Positions 1 to 7,616 of a stretch of 33,080 nucleotides of DNA are shown here, piece after piece (positions within the stretch are counted from its first letter, which is position 1; each line of letters begins with the position of its first letter). The stretch is from assembly GCF_002608075.1 (NCBI RefSeq), contig NZ_LAHA01000056.1:1-33080 (forward strand). The letters are read 5' to 3'. The notes under the pieces are model-generated. The model made no database searches, was not told the origin of the DNA, and saw nothing but the letters and a program-made list of their open reading frames with translations. Position numbers and translations under genes: made by a program. This stretch comes from Nostoc linckia z4 (GTDB lineage: Bacteria; Cyanobacteriota; Cyanobacteriia; Cyanobacteriales; Nostocaceae).

Positions 1-189
1 GGTTTCAACTTCAACCAATCCATCATTGACTCTCAAGGTCGCGTAATCAACACCTGGGCAGACATCATCAACCGTGCAAACCTGGGTATGGAAGTAATGC
101 ACGAGCGTAACGCTCACAACTTCCCCTTAGACTTGGCATCTGCCGAAGCGGCTCCTGTTGCAATCAGCGCTCCTGCTATCAACGGTTAA
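1..189 (+). CDS. psbA: Photosystem II D1 protein, 3' end (partial)
   Basis: This is the last 62 codons of the D1 reaction-centre protein, a thylakoid membrane subunit that binds the PSII electron-transfer cofactors and much of the oxygen-evolving Mn cluster. By family numbering the fragment covers about residues 299-360. It includes the Mn ligands His332, Glu333, His337, Asp342 and Ala344 in the segment VMHERNAHNFPLDLA. The 16-residue tail after Ala344 (SAEAAPVAISAPAING) is the extension normally removed by the CtpA protease. The gene enters from the left edge, so its start and promoter are not visible. A strong hairpin terminator follows 40 bases after the stop. Which psbA paralogue this is (high-light, low-light or microaerobic type) cannot be decided from this piece. 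Confidence 0.97.
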   Translation, partial: GFNFNQSIIDSQGRVINTWADIINRANLGMEVMHERNAHNFPLDLASAEAAPVAISAPAING

Positions 190-228
190 TCGTTGCCCTA
201 GTCAACTGAACTGAAAATTAAATAGAAT

Positions 229-262
229 AAAAAGCGCCCTCCATCAAGGAGGGCGCTTTTTA
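229..262 (+). terminator. Rho-independent terminator of psbA
   Basis: A perfect 9-bp GC-rich stem (GCGCCCTCC 234-242 pairing with GGAGGGCGC 248-256) has a 5-base loop. It is flanked by A5 on the left and T4 on the right, which extends the stem. It lies 40 bases after the psbA stop with no other gene close by. Confidence 0.93.
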
Positions 263-551
263 GTGTCATAGCAATTTGCATTTACCATCTCCATCTCCCC
301 AGATTTTCTTCACAACTCTCTCAAAATCTTTTGCTATAAATAGAACTATCAAACTAAAAGATTTCAGGAATTTAAAATTCAAAAATTGCTAGACTGACAC
401 TTCGCAGCAATTGTTTGATTGCAACTCTTGTAGTGTCAGCACTACGCGGTTATTCAAAATACTTCAAAATCTCAGGAAACATAGCAGATAGGCTGCTCAT
501 TTTAAATGATCCCACATCTGCAAATTCAAAATCATAGAACTGGGGGTCTAT
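263..551. other. Intergenic region between psbA and the universal stress gene
   Basis: About 290 bases without a convincing ORF. AT-rich, it presumably holds the promoter of the downstream stress gene. A GGGGG run at 541-547 lies 5 bases before the ATG at 552 and may serve as an imperfect ribosome binding site. No riboswitch or clear operator was seen. Confidence 0.5.
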
Positions 552-1088
552 ATGTTTAAAAAGATTTTAGTTGCATTAGATCGGTCGGAAGTAGGGCAAA
601 AGGTTTTTGACCAAGCCTTTAATTTAGCAAAATTAACACAAGCTAGCTTAATGCTACTGCATGTCTTATCACCAGAAGAAGATGGTAGTCCTTACGTACC
701 TGTTGTATCTAATTTTGACTACTATCCTGGATTGAACACTCAAAGCTTCGAGTTGTACCAAAAGCAGTGGGAGACCTTTAAAACTCAAGGTATCCAAATG
801 TTACAATCTTTCTGCGCTCAAGCTAATACAGCAGGGATTACTACGGAGTTTACACAAAATGTTGGTAATCCCGGTCGCGTTATTTGTGACTTAGCCCGTA
901 GTTATGATGCTGACTTAATTGTTATGGGGCGTCGCGGTCGTTCTGGGCTGACGGAATTATTTCTGGGTAGTGTAAGTAACTACGTCCTTCATCATGCTCC
1001 TTGTTCAGTACATATAGTGCATCTTTCCATTACCACTAAAAAAGACGAACTTGTCAAAGAAACTACAAGTGCTTCAAGCGTTAACTAA
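552..1088 (+). CDS. Universal stress protein (UspA family)
   Basis: A 178-residue cytoplasmic Usp-fold protein of the ATP-binding class. The N-terminal strand (ILVALDRSE) contains Asp10. The nucleotide motif G-x2-G-x9-G-S is complete at about residues 126-140 (MGRRGRSG...LGS). This motif separates ATP-binding UspA-like proteins from the non-binding UspA subtype. The length is slightly above the usual 140-160 because of an insert at about residues 42-75 and a polar C-terminal tail. Such proteins usually dimerise and act in starvation or oxidative stress survival; the exact target is unknown. It stands alone downstream of psbA, about 190 bases before the next gene. Confidence 0.93.
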   Translation: MFKKILVALDRSEVGQKVFDQAFNLAKLTQASLMLLHVLSPEEDGSPYVPVVSNFDYYPGLNTQSFELYQKQWETFKTQGIQMLQSFCAQANTAGITTEFTQNVGNPGRVICDLARSYDADLIVMGRRGRSGLTELFLGSVSNYVLHHAPCSVHIVHLSITTKKDELVKETTSASSVN

Positions 1089-1111
1089 GTATTAAATTGC
1101 ATGAACTATGG

Positions 1112-1155
1112 GTGACTGTTGACGGTTGAATGTTAACTGTTCGCTGTCAACAGTC
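1112..1155. repeat. Heptad (TGTTGAC-type) repeat hairpin
   Basis: Copies of TGTTGAC/TGTTAAC variants are followed by their complement (CTGTCAACAGTC), giving a foldable inverted structure just after the stress gene. The same heptad recurs at 4330-4374, 15001-15046, 18150-18171, 23008-23042, 29055-29100 and 31693-31738. It is typical of short tandemly repeated repetitive DNA in Nostoc-type genomes. Confidence 0.75.
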
Positions 1156-1295
1156 TAATCGAGTGGAGTAAGGAAGGCTCCGCTCAATTAATGTGCAATT
1201 TTTATGTAGAACAGCTTAGAAATAATTATTACGTGAGCGATCGCTAATTCCATGCTACCAGATAAAATTAAGTAATACTTAAGGAAAAAGCCAAC

Positions 1296-1655
1296 ATGGA
1301 AGAAGATACCACAGAAATCGTTGGTTTTCATGCTCATGTCTACTTTGATACTGCAACTCGTGATATAGCTGCCCATGTGCGTGAAGGATTAGGCGGTAGA
1401 TTTGATGTAAAGCTAGGACGCTGGTTTGACCAGCCCATCGGCCCCCACCCCAAAAGTATGTATCAAGTTGCTTTCTTACCAAATCAGTTTGATAAAGTTG
1501 TCCCTTGGTTAATGCTGAATCGTCAAGGCTTGGATATTCTTGTTCACCCCGAAACAGGGGATGATGTAGCAGACCATACCCATCGCTCTCTATGGTTAGG
1601 TAATAAGCTAGATTTGAATATAGACTTTCTTCGACAGATTACAAAGCACTCTTAA
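1296..1655 (+). CDS. DOPA 4,5-dioxygenase family protein
   Basis: A 119-residue single-domain protein matching the small DOPA 4,5-dioxygenase family (the family described from fungal and bacterial betalain-type enzymes). The visible hallmarks are a set of histidines expected to bind iron or form the active site: FHAHVYF near residue 9, IGPHPKSMYQ, ILVHPETGDD and DHTHRSLWLG. Family enzymes cleave catechol rings extradiolically; the physiological substrate in cyanobacteria is not known, and many members are annotated only by similarity. A purine-rich AAGGAAAAA lies about 8 bases before the ATG. It appears to be a single-gene unit with repeats on both sides. Confidence 0.88.
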   Translation: MEEDTTEIVGFHAHVYFDTATRDIAAHVREGLGGRFDVKLGRWFDQPIGPHPKSMYQVAFLPNQFDKVVPWLMLNRQGLDILVHPETGDDVADHTHRSLWLGNKLDLNIDFLRQITKHS

Positions 1656-2413
1656 TTTGCCTACATATAGGCATCCGATTTGATTTTTTAACCATTCGTA
1701 AAGACTCTTAACAAGGAATGGGCAACGGGGAACAGGTAAAAAGAAATCAAAGTGTACTGAGGTTTTTGCAAAAATCAAATATGAGTCCCATAGTTGGCAA
1801 ATTTGTATCAGGCATCGCTCTAAATAATCAAAATTTTTAACATAATCATTCTCACAATCTTTTAATTATTAAATCACCCTAAAGATTGATTTCCGAGAAT
1901 TTTACGCTACTAATAAAGAACAAAATTAATAACCAGAATATATTTGAGATACCCTACCCTGCGATTGAGGTGATTTCTCACTTTTGTAGATAGACTATTT
2001 ATGAATTATGAATTGCTGAAATTATAAGACAATACAGTTCAGTTAAGGAATTTCTTTGTTAAGGCAGGAAGCAAAAAAGTTAAACTAAACTGTATTGAAT
2101 TATAAGAATTATATTTTTTGAAAAAACAGTACAGTTACAGCCATTTTTTTGTTTACTTAAATCTGTTTTATTACCAAGAAAAATCAGTTATCCAAATCAA
2201 ATTTTTATAGTTTTAGCAAATCGAATAAATTTGGCTATTAATGATAAACTAATACGCTTATCTATCGCACTAATTTTCGTATAAATTTTATTCGTCATTA
2301 GTTATTACTCATTTGTGTTTCTAAAGAAAAAGAACAACTATTAACAAGAATATTTTTCAATTTTTATTTATAAAAGCAACAAAATCTATAAATAGCAAAT
2401 ACAAGAGGTAATG
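1656..2413. other. Long AT-rich spacer before the SRPBCC gene
   Basis: About 750 bases without a supported gene. The first 30 bases contain a sequence (TATAGGCATCCGATTTGATT, 1666-1685) that recurs with small changes near 8307 and so belongs to a dispersed repeat. An inverted repeat at 2030-2097 is described separately. The rest is AT-rich leader sequence without a coding signal on either strand. Confidence 0.6.
2030..2097. repeat. Long inverted repeat upstream of the SRPBCC gene
   Basis: The left arm CAATACAGTTCAGTTAA (2030-2046) pairs with TTAAACTAAACTGTATTG (2080-2097) with one mismatch and one extra base, across a 33-base spacer. Both arms are flanked by ATTATAAG in direct orientation. 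It could form a stem-loop or be a paired operator. No T-run follows, so it is not a standard terminator. Confidence 0.7.
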
Positions 2414-2899
2414 ATGGCAAACGAACAAATCAAAGTTGAAAAGACTGTAACCATTAACAAACCAGCAGAAGAACTTTACCGATTTTGGCGTAACTTTGAA
2501 AATTTACCCCGCTTCATCAAGCATCTTAAAGAAGTAAAGGTGTACGACGATGCGAAAATTAGGTGGATTGTTGAAGGACTCTTAGATAGAACCTTAGAGT
2601 GGGATGCAGTCATTGTTGAAGATAAAGAAAACGAAGTAATTGCATGGGCTTCAGTTCAAAGCGCAGAATTTCAAAACTCAGGTGTAGTTCAATTTAAGCC
2701 AGCACCAGGTAATCGTGGTACTGAGGTGAAAGTAGTTAGGAAATATAACCCGCCTGGTGGTGTGATTGGAAATGTGATTGCTAAACTTTTTGGTGAAGAC
2801 CCAAAACACAATCTTACAGAAGATTTACGCCACTTTAAAATGCTCATGGAAGCAGGAGAAATTGCCACAACAGAAGGTCAACCAAGAGGTCAAGGCTAA
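2414..2899 (+). CDS. SRPBCC (START/Bet v1-like) family protein
   Basis: A protein of about 161 residues with the START/polyketide-cyclase fold. The N-terminal pattern VEKTVTINKPAEELYRFWRNFENLPRF... matches the cyclase/dehydrase-like SRPBCC group (COG5637 type), with the conserved W-R-x-F-x-N-L-P segment and a C-terminal amphipathic helix after GxxxKHNLTEDLRHFK. The fold makes a hydrophobic ligand cavity; the ligand is unknown. Two ATGs occur in tandem (2411 and 2414); the AGAGG at 2404-2408 is better spaced for the second. Relatives often lie next to a zinc MDR dehydrogenase, as here (230 bases downstream), suggesting a functional link. There is no signal peptide. Confidence 0.88.
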   Translation: MANEQIKVEKTVTINKPAEELYRFWRNFENLPRFIKHLKEVKVYDDAKIRWIVEGLLDRTLEWDAVIVEDKENEVIAWASVQSAEFQNSGVVQFKPAPGNRGTEVKVVRKYNPPGGVIGNVIAKLFGEDPKHNLTEDLRHFKMLMEAGEIATTEGQPRGQG

Positions 2900-2903
2900 A
2901 TAT

Positions 2904-2985
2904 TTAGGAGTTTGCAAGTAAAAAAATATTTCACAGAAGACTGTTAACTGTTGACGGTTGACAGTTGACAGTCAGTAATCAACGA
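2904..2985 (+). repeat. Composite dispersed repeat, copy 1
   Basis: It begins TTAGGAGTTTGCAAGTAAAA, continues through AATATTTCACAGAAGACTG and ends in TGTTGAC/TTGACAGTC heptads. Closely similar copies lie at 8055-8136 and 27888-27966 on the same strand, and a partial inverted copy at 21973-22013. This copy starts 5 bases after the SRPBCC stop codon. Confidence 0.8.
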
Positions 2986-3023
2986 CCCCAAGGGCAATAA
3001 TTTATTTTTTGGAGTTACCTTAT

Positions 3024-3105
3024 AGGACTTAGGCAAAAACTCTCTGAAATTCTTATTTATTTGTGTCCTTTGAGGTTTCTTTTTTCATGATTTTGCGTAA
3101 GTTCT
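3024..3105. mobile_element. MITE-like element with AGGACTTA-type inverted ends
   Basis: An 82-bp stretch starts AGGACTTAGGCAAAAACTCT and ends TTGCGTAAGTTCT, whose complement (AGAACTTACGCAA) matches the start imperfectly. A longer relative with the same ends and internal TGTGTCCT motif lies at 8330-8469, and the same end sequence (AGGACTTACGCAAGT) appears at 30533. It carries no ORF, as expected for a non-autonomous miniature element. It ends 25 bases before the dehydrogenase start, so it forms part of that leader. Confidence 0.65.
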
Positions 3106-3130
3106 GATTTAATACAAAAGAGGAAAAACA

Positions 3131-4300
3131 ATGAAAGCAGTTTGTTGGAACGGCGCTAAAGATATGCGGGTCGAAACAGTACCCGATCCAAAAATTCTGA
3201 ATCCGCGTGATGCTATTGTTAAAATCACTACAACTGCAATATGTGGTTCTGATTTACATATCTATAATGGCTACATCCCCACAATGGAAAAAGGGGATAT
3301 CGTTGGTCATGAATTCATGGGCGAAGTTGTTGAACTGGGTAGTGGTGTCAAGAATTTAAAAATAGGCGATCGCGTCATCGTACCATTTCCCATTTCCTGC
3401 GGTCACTGCTATTTCTGCCAGCAAGACCTGTGGTCGCTGTGCGATAACTCCAACCCCAACGCTTGGTTAGCAGAAAAACTCATGGGTTATTCTCCGTCTG
3501 GTCTTTTTGGCTACTCTCACATGCTCGGTGGTTACGCAGGAGGTCAAGCCGAATACGCCCGCGTTCCCTTTGCTGATGTCGGTTTGTTCAAAATTCCTGA
3601 TTTCCTCAAAGACGAACAAGTACTATTTCTTACAGATATCTTTCCCACCGGCTATATGGCAGCTGAAAACTGTAATATTCAGCCTGGTGATACTGTGGCA
3701 ATCTGGGGCTGTGGCCCAGTGGGACAATTCGCCATTCACAGTGCTTATATTCTTGGTGCTGAACGTGTCATAGCCATCGATAGAATTCCCGAACGCCTAC
3801 AGCTAGTGGAGAAATATACCAATGCCGAAACACTTAACTATGAGAAGGTCGATGTTGGAGAAGCCCTCAAAGAAATGACGGGTGGTCGCGGGCCGGATGC
3901 TTGTATTGACGCTGTGGGAATGGAAGCACACGGTGTGGATTTGGAATATTTGTACGACCAAGTGAAGCAAGCAGTACGTTTAGAAACAGATCGACCAATT
4001 GTCCTCAGACAAATGCTAGTAGCTTGCCGTAAAGGCGGTCACGTTTCAATTCCTGGTGTTTATGTCGGTTTTATAGACAAAATGCCAATGGGTGCTGCCA
4101 TGAACAAAGCCTTAACATTCAAAATGGGACAAACCCACGTTCATAAGTATTTACCCACGTTACTAGATCACATCCAAAACGGTAAGATAGACCCGTCTTT
4201 TGTCATCACCCATACTCTACCCTTAGAGCAAGCACCGCAGGGCTACCAAATTTTCAATGAAAGGAAAGACAACTGTATTAAAGTTGTACTTAAACCGTGA
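3131..4300 (+). CDS. Zinc-dependent MDR dehydrogenase (formaldehyde/alcohol dehydrogenase type)
   Basis: A 389-residue medium-chain dehydrogenase. It has the catalytic zinc segment AICGSDLH with Cys near residue 38 and GHEFMGEV near residue 60; the structural zinc cysteines C-x2-C-x2-C-x7-C in CGHCYFCQQDLWSLC; and the Rossmann motif WGCGPVGQFA followed by AIDRIPERL, where the acidic residue favours NAD over NADP. The opening MKAVCWNGAKDMRVETVPDP and the long insert before the C-terminus match the glutathione-independent formaldehyde dehydrogenase-like group (COG1063), whose members oxidise formaldehyde or other short alcohols and aldehydes. The substrate here is inferred only. AGAGGAAAA just before the ATG is a good ribosome site. 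It converges with the DeoR gene. Confidence 0.93.
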   Translation: MKAVCWNGAKDMRVETVPDPKILNPRDAIVKITTTAICGSDLHIYNGYIPTMEKGDIVGHEFMGEVVELGSGVKNLKIGDRVIVPFPISCGHCYFCQQDLWSLCDNSNPNAWLAEKLMGYSPSGLFGYSHMLGGYAGGQAEYARVPFADVGLFKIPDFLKDEQVLFLTDIFPTGYMAAENCNIQPGDTVAIWGCGPVGQFAIHSAYILGAERVIAIDRIPERLQLVEKYTNAETLNYEKVDVGEALKEMTGGRGPDACIDAVGMEAHGVDLEYLYDQVKQAVRLETDRPIVLRQMLVACRKGGHVSIPGVYVGFIDKMPMGAAMNKALTFKMGQTHVHKYLPTLLDHIQNGKIDPSFVITHTLPLEQAPQGYQIFNERKDNCIKVVLKP

Positions 4301-4329
4301 ATTGGGCATTGGGCATTGAGATGCGAATA

Positions 4330-4374
4330 ACTGTTGACCGTTGACGGTTCACGGTCAACAGTCAACAGTCAACA
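4330..4374. repeat. Heptad repeat hairpin between convergent genes
   Basis: CTGTTGACCGTTGACGG followed by its near complement CGGTCAACAGTCAAC forms a long potential hairpin between the 3' ends of the dehydrogenase and the DeoR gene. It could work as a bidirectional end signal, though it lacks a T-run. Two GGGCATT copies lie just before it. Confidence 0.7.
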
Positions 4375-4418
4375 ATGAACCACCTAAACCTATTATTTAT
4401 TGTTTCCACTTCCCTTAT

Positions 4419-5174
4419 TTAGTCACGAACGATCGCCAAACCCAAAGCTTTGTAAGAAGTTAGTATGCGATCGGATACAGTTGGTGCAGTTACAAGGTAA
4501 GTAATTGCATGAATCGATTCCACAACATAAGGAGCAGCAGTATCTAACTTTTCCTCTGTGGCTAATGCAACTACTTCAGCTGCTCCAGCAATCATCGCTC
4601 GTTTGACATGGGCTTCGTCTAAGTTCTGTACGCTAATGCCAAATTCCGGATGTACGCTGCATACTCCCAACATGCACAAATCTGCACGAATCATCCGTAA
4701 TGACTCAACTGTTGTAGTACCGACGTTGACCAAGGCTTTTTTGTAGAGCTTTCCGCCTAACATTACAACTTCTACATGGGGATGTTCTGCTAAGGCAACA
4801 GCAATGGGAGGACTATTTGTAACAATTGTCGCCTGCAAATCCAAAGGCAAATGACGGGCTACTTGGAGAGTTGTGGTGCCTCCATCTAAAATTACCACCT
4901 GTCCTGTAGAGACCAATTTAGCAGCTGCACGGGCGATCGCTTCCTTTTCTTTGGGTGCTTGCTTTTGGCGATCGGCATAAGAGGCAATGGCTGGCGAAAT
5001 CAGAAGTGCGCCTCCATGAACTCGCTGCAAAAACCCTGATTCGGCTAATTCCCGCAAATCCCGGCGAATCGTATCCTCCGAAACCTTCAAAACCGCACTC
5101 AATTCCGATGACAGCACCTTTTTGTCACGACGCAGAATCTCCATGATAAATTGCCGTCGCTCCGCAGTTAGCAT
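4419..5174 (-). CDS. DeoR/GlpR-family transcriptional regulator
   Basis: A 251-residue repressor-type protein. The N-terminal winged helix starts LTAERRQFIMEILRRD and contains the family signature SEDTIRRDLRELAESG, followed by the wing RVHGGALL. The C-terminal sugar-phosphate-sensing domain shows ILDGGTTT, TNSPPIAVAL, LGGKLYKKAL and LGVCSVHPEFGIS. DeoR-type sensors bind phosphorylated sugars, which fits the divergent transketolase. An upstream in-frame ATG at 5237 would add 21 residues, but that extension (with NFKIKC) is atypical for the family and would put the repeated TGCAC motifs inside the coding region, so the ATG at 5174 is preferred. It probably regulates itself and the transketolase, possibly also the convergent dehydrogenase. 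Confidence 0.92.
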   Translation of the reverse strand: MLTAERRQFIMEILRRDKKVLSSELSAVLKVSEDTIRRDLRELAESGFLQRVHGGALLISPAIASYADRQKQAPKEKEAIARAAAKLVSTGQVVILDGGTTTLQVARHLPLDLQATIVTNSPPIAVALAEHPHVEVVMLGGKLYKKALVNVGTTTVESLRMIRADLCMLGVCSVHPEFGISVQNLDEAHVKRAMIAGAAEVVALATEEKLDTAAPYVVESIHAITYLVTAPTVSDRILTSYKALGLAIVRD

Positions 5175-5186
5175 AATTGACTTTCC

Positions 5187-5261
5187 TGAAATTGCACATT
5201 TAATCTTGAAATTGCACGTTTGTGAGTTTATACTCATAGATATGCAGGTTCATGCATGTTT
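5187..5261. promoter_or_regulatory. Phased repeated motif, candidate DeoR operator array
   Basis: TGAAATTGCACATTT (5187) and TGAAATTGCACGTTT (5207) are exact 20-bp spaced direct repeats apart from one base. They are followed by TATGCAGGTTC (GCAG at 5244) and CATGCATGTTT (GCAT at 5254). The GCA cores fall at 5194, 5214, 5244 and 5254, that is 20, 30 and 10 bases apart, so on one face of the helix. A further AGCACATTCGTGC palindrome lies at 5285-5297. This arrangement directly upstream of the regulator start is what a cooperative repressor site would look like. Confidence 0.6.
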
Positions 5262-5379
5262 ATCGCCATCTTCAAATAAATTCAAGCACATTCGTGCAAG
5301 CGAGATTTAACAATCTTAGCTTGTTGATAGTGGCTTGTTGATAGTCAATAAACGCTGCTTTGGGATTGGGAGATGGGGT

Positions 5380-5526
5380 GCTCTTAAGGCAGGGGAAAAG
5401 GTTAAAGGGAAAAGGGAAAAGGAATAAATTTAATCTTTCCCCTTTCCCCCGGTTGGTGAGCTTGTCGAACCATACCCCTTTCCCTTTCCCCATACCCTGT
5501 TTGCCCAATGCCCAATGCCCTTGAAA
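5380..5526. repeat. Low-complexity GGGAAAAGG / CCCTTTCCC repeat block
   Basis: Purine-rich GGGAAAAGG units (5392-5420) are followed by pyrimidine-rich CCCTTTCC units (5436-5490), with GGTTGGTGAGCTTGTCGAACC (5450-5470) between them and two CCCAATG heptads near the end. The same GGTTCGACAAGC core occurs inverted at about 17964. The block lies in the transketolase leader and can fold on itself. Confidence 0.7.
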
Positions 5527-5541
5527 TCCCAGGAATAAATT

Positions 5542-7455
5542 ATGACTTTTACCAACATTCAATTTCCCATTGATTTGAGTGCTTACAAACGAGTAATTCT
5601 CGATCTGACAAATCCAACTCTTACCTTGGAGCAACGAGAGAACCTCAAAGCTAATATTCAATTGTGCCGTGATGCGATCGTGTTTTTTACAGCCACCGGA
5701 GCTGCTAGAGGGGTGGGTGGCCATACTGGGGGGCCTTATGACACAGTACCAGAGGCGATTGTACTTGATGCCTTGTTTCGGTCAGTATCCGATAAGTTTG
5801 TGCCGATTTTCTTTGATGAGGCCGGACATAGAGTTGCAACTCAGTATTTGATGGCAACTTTGCACGGTGACTTACCAAGCGAGCAACTCCTACACTATCG
5901 CCAAGCACATTCCCACTTACCAGGACACCCGGAATTAGGGTTAACTCCCGGTGTCAAGTTTAGTTCTGGACGATTGGGACACATGTGGCCTTACGTCAAT
6001 GGTGTCGCAATGGCAAATCCAGGTAAAGTGGTTTTCTGTCTTGGTTCCGATGGTTCCCAGCAAGAAGGCAATGATGCTGAAGCTGCTCGCTTAGCTGTTG
6101 CTCAGCATCTTAATGTCAAGCTCATCATTGATGATAACGATGTGACCATCGCCGGACATCCTTCAAAGTATCTGTCTGGTTTTAGTGTTGCCAAAACCTT
6201 ACAAGGGCATGGATTGAAGATACTCGAAGGAGATGGGGAAGATATAGACGACCTATACCATCGTATTTACGAGGCTGTAAATACTCCAGGGCCAATTGCC
6301 ATCATCAATAAACGCCCCATGTGCCCTGGTATTACAGGGTTAGAAGGCTCTACTCACGGTCACGATGTGATTTCTGTAGAGTTAGCTATTCAATATCTCG
6401 AATCACGCGGACAAACTGCTGCTGTTGAGTACATCAAGAGTATTCAAAAACCAAAACAAACCTACACTTTTTTTGGCTCTAGTAATAAATGGGATGCTAA
6501 TCGCAACGTGTTCGGCGATGCGGTGGTTGCTGTGTTAAGTCACCTCAGTGAAGTAGAGCGCAAGGAAAACGTCAGAGTCATCGATAGCGATCTTGAAGGC
6601 TCGTGTGGTTTGAAGAAAATTCACGATGCATACCCGGAAATTTTTATCTCCTCTGGCATTATGGAGCGGGGGAATTTTTCTGCCGCAGCGGGATTTGGCA
6701 TGGAATCAGGGAAACAAGGTATTTTTGCAACCTTTAGCGCTTTCTTAGAAATGTGTATCTCTGAGATTACGATGGCGCGGTTGAACTACTCAAATATACT
6801 TTGTCACTTTTCCCATGCAGGTATCGATGATATGGCGGATAACACCTGCCATTTCGGTTTGAATAATATGTTTGCGGACAATGGTTTAGATGATGGCTAC
6901 CAAACACGTCTTTACTTTCCATCTGATGCTAATCAGATGAAAGCCTGTGTAGAATCTGTGTTCTTTGAACCTGGACTGCGGTTTATTTTCTCCACCCGTT
7001 CTAAAGTGCCATTAATTCTCGACAACAATGGCCATGAATTTTTTGGTAGTGACTATAAATTTGTTCCTGGTAAAGATGAAATAATTCGAGAAGGAACGCA
7101 AGGCTATATTGTGAGCTTTGGTGATGCTCTATATCGTGCCCTAGATGCAGTTGAGCGCCTCAAGCAAGAAGGTCTAGATGTAGGTTTAATTAACAAACCA
7201 ACTTTAAACGTTATTGATGAAGAGATGATGACAAAAATCGGTAATGCCCCTTTTGTACTTGTGGTGGAGTCGTTTAATCGTCGAACTGGATTAGGTAGCC
7301 GTTTTGGTAGTTGGTTATTAGAGCGTGGCTTAACTCCCAAATACGCTTATCTTGGTACTCATCAAGAAGGTTGCGGTGGTTTGTGGGAGCAATTTCCACA
7401 TCAAGGAATTGACCCAGTGAGTATTATCAACAAGGTTAAAAATTTAGTCGAATAA
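5542..7455 (+). CDS. Transketolase-family enzyme
   Basis: A 637-residue thiamine-diphosphate enzyme with the three transketolase domains. The TPP motif is read as GSDGSQQEGNDAEAAR...LIIDDNDVTIAG, about residues 168-208, with the metal-binding Asp near 170. An N-terminal GGHTGGPYD histidine segment and central pyrimidine-binding domain features (DSDLEGSCG, ERGNFSAAAGFGMESG, AFLEMCISEI) are present. The C-terminal domain runs from about 510. The sequence clearly departs from the usual Calvin-cycle enzyme pattern (GSDG where GDG is common, CHFSHAGIDDMADNTCHFGL in the middle), so it is probably a second, specialised transketolase. The acceptor and donor sugars cannot be read from sequence. It is divergent from a sugar-phosphate-type regulator. 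AGGAATAAATT precedes the ATG. Confidence 0.9.
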   Translation: MTFTNIQFPIDLSAYKRVILDLTNPTLTLEQRENLKANIQLCRDAIVFFTATGAARGVGGHTGGPYDTVPEAIVLDALFRSVSDKFVPIFFDEAGHRVATQYLMATLHGDLPSEQLLHYRQAHSHLPGHPELGLTPGVKFSSGRLGHMWPYVNGVAMANPGKVVFCLGSDGSQQEGNDAEAARLAVAQHLNVKLIIDDNDVTIAGHPSKYLSGFSVAKTLQGHGLKILEGDGEDIDDLYHRIYEAVNTPGPIAIINKRPMCPGITGLEGSTHGHDVISVELAIQYLESRGQTAAVEYIKSIQKPKQTYTFFGSSNKWDANRNVFGDAVVAVLSHLSEVERKENVRVIDSDLEGSCGLKKIHDAYPEIFISSGIMERGNFSAAAGFGMESGKQGIFATFSAFLEMCISEITMARLNYSNILCHFSHAGIDDMADNTCHFGLNNMFADNGLDDGYQTRLYFPSDANQMKACVESVFFEPGLRFIFSTRSKVPLILDNNGHEFFGSDYKFVPGKDEIIREGTQGYIVSFGDALYRALDAVERLKQEGLDVGLINKPTLNVIDEEMMTKIGNAPFVLVVESFNRRTGLGSRFGSWLLERGLTPKYAYLGTHQEGCGGLWEQFPHQGIDPVSIINKVKNLVE

Positions 7456-7516
7456 TTTTTCCAAGACAACAGCTAACAGTTGGATACCCCAGACCTAAAT
7501 TAAGATAATTTGCAAC

Positions 7517-7547
7517 AGATACCGGATTTTTTTAAACTCCGGTATCT
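7517..7547 (+). terminator. Hairpin after transketolase gene, probable terminator
   Basis: A perfect 10-bp stem AGATACCGGA (7517-7526) pairs with TCCGGTATCT (7538-7547) around an 11-base T-rich loop, 60 bases after the transketolase stop. The T-run is in the loop, not behind the stem, so intrinsic termination is likely but not certain. Confidence 0.6.
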
Positions 7548-7616
7548 TACTTAGAGTTTGTTGAAAAAGTAAATTGAGGGAATATAATAGGAAAAATTAT
7601 TCCTAAGTATAAATGC

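Noticed and set aside
5175..5237. 21-residue extension of the DeoR regulator
   Set aside because: Not family-like and would swallow the phased operator-like repeats; the ATG at 5174 starts exactly at the conserved helix-turn-helix.
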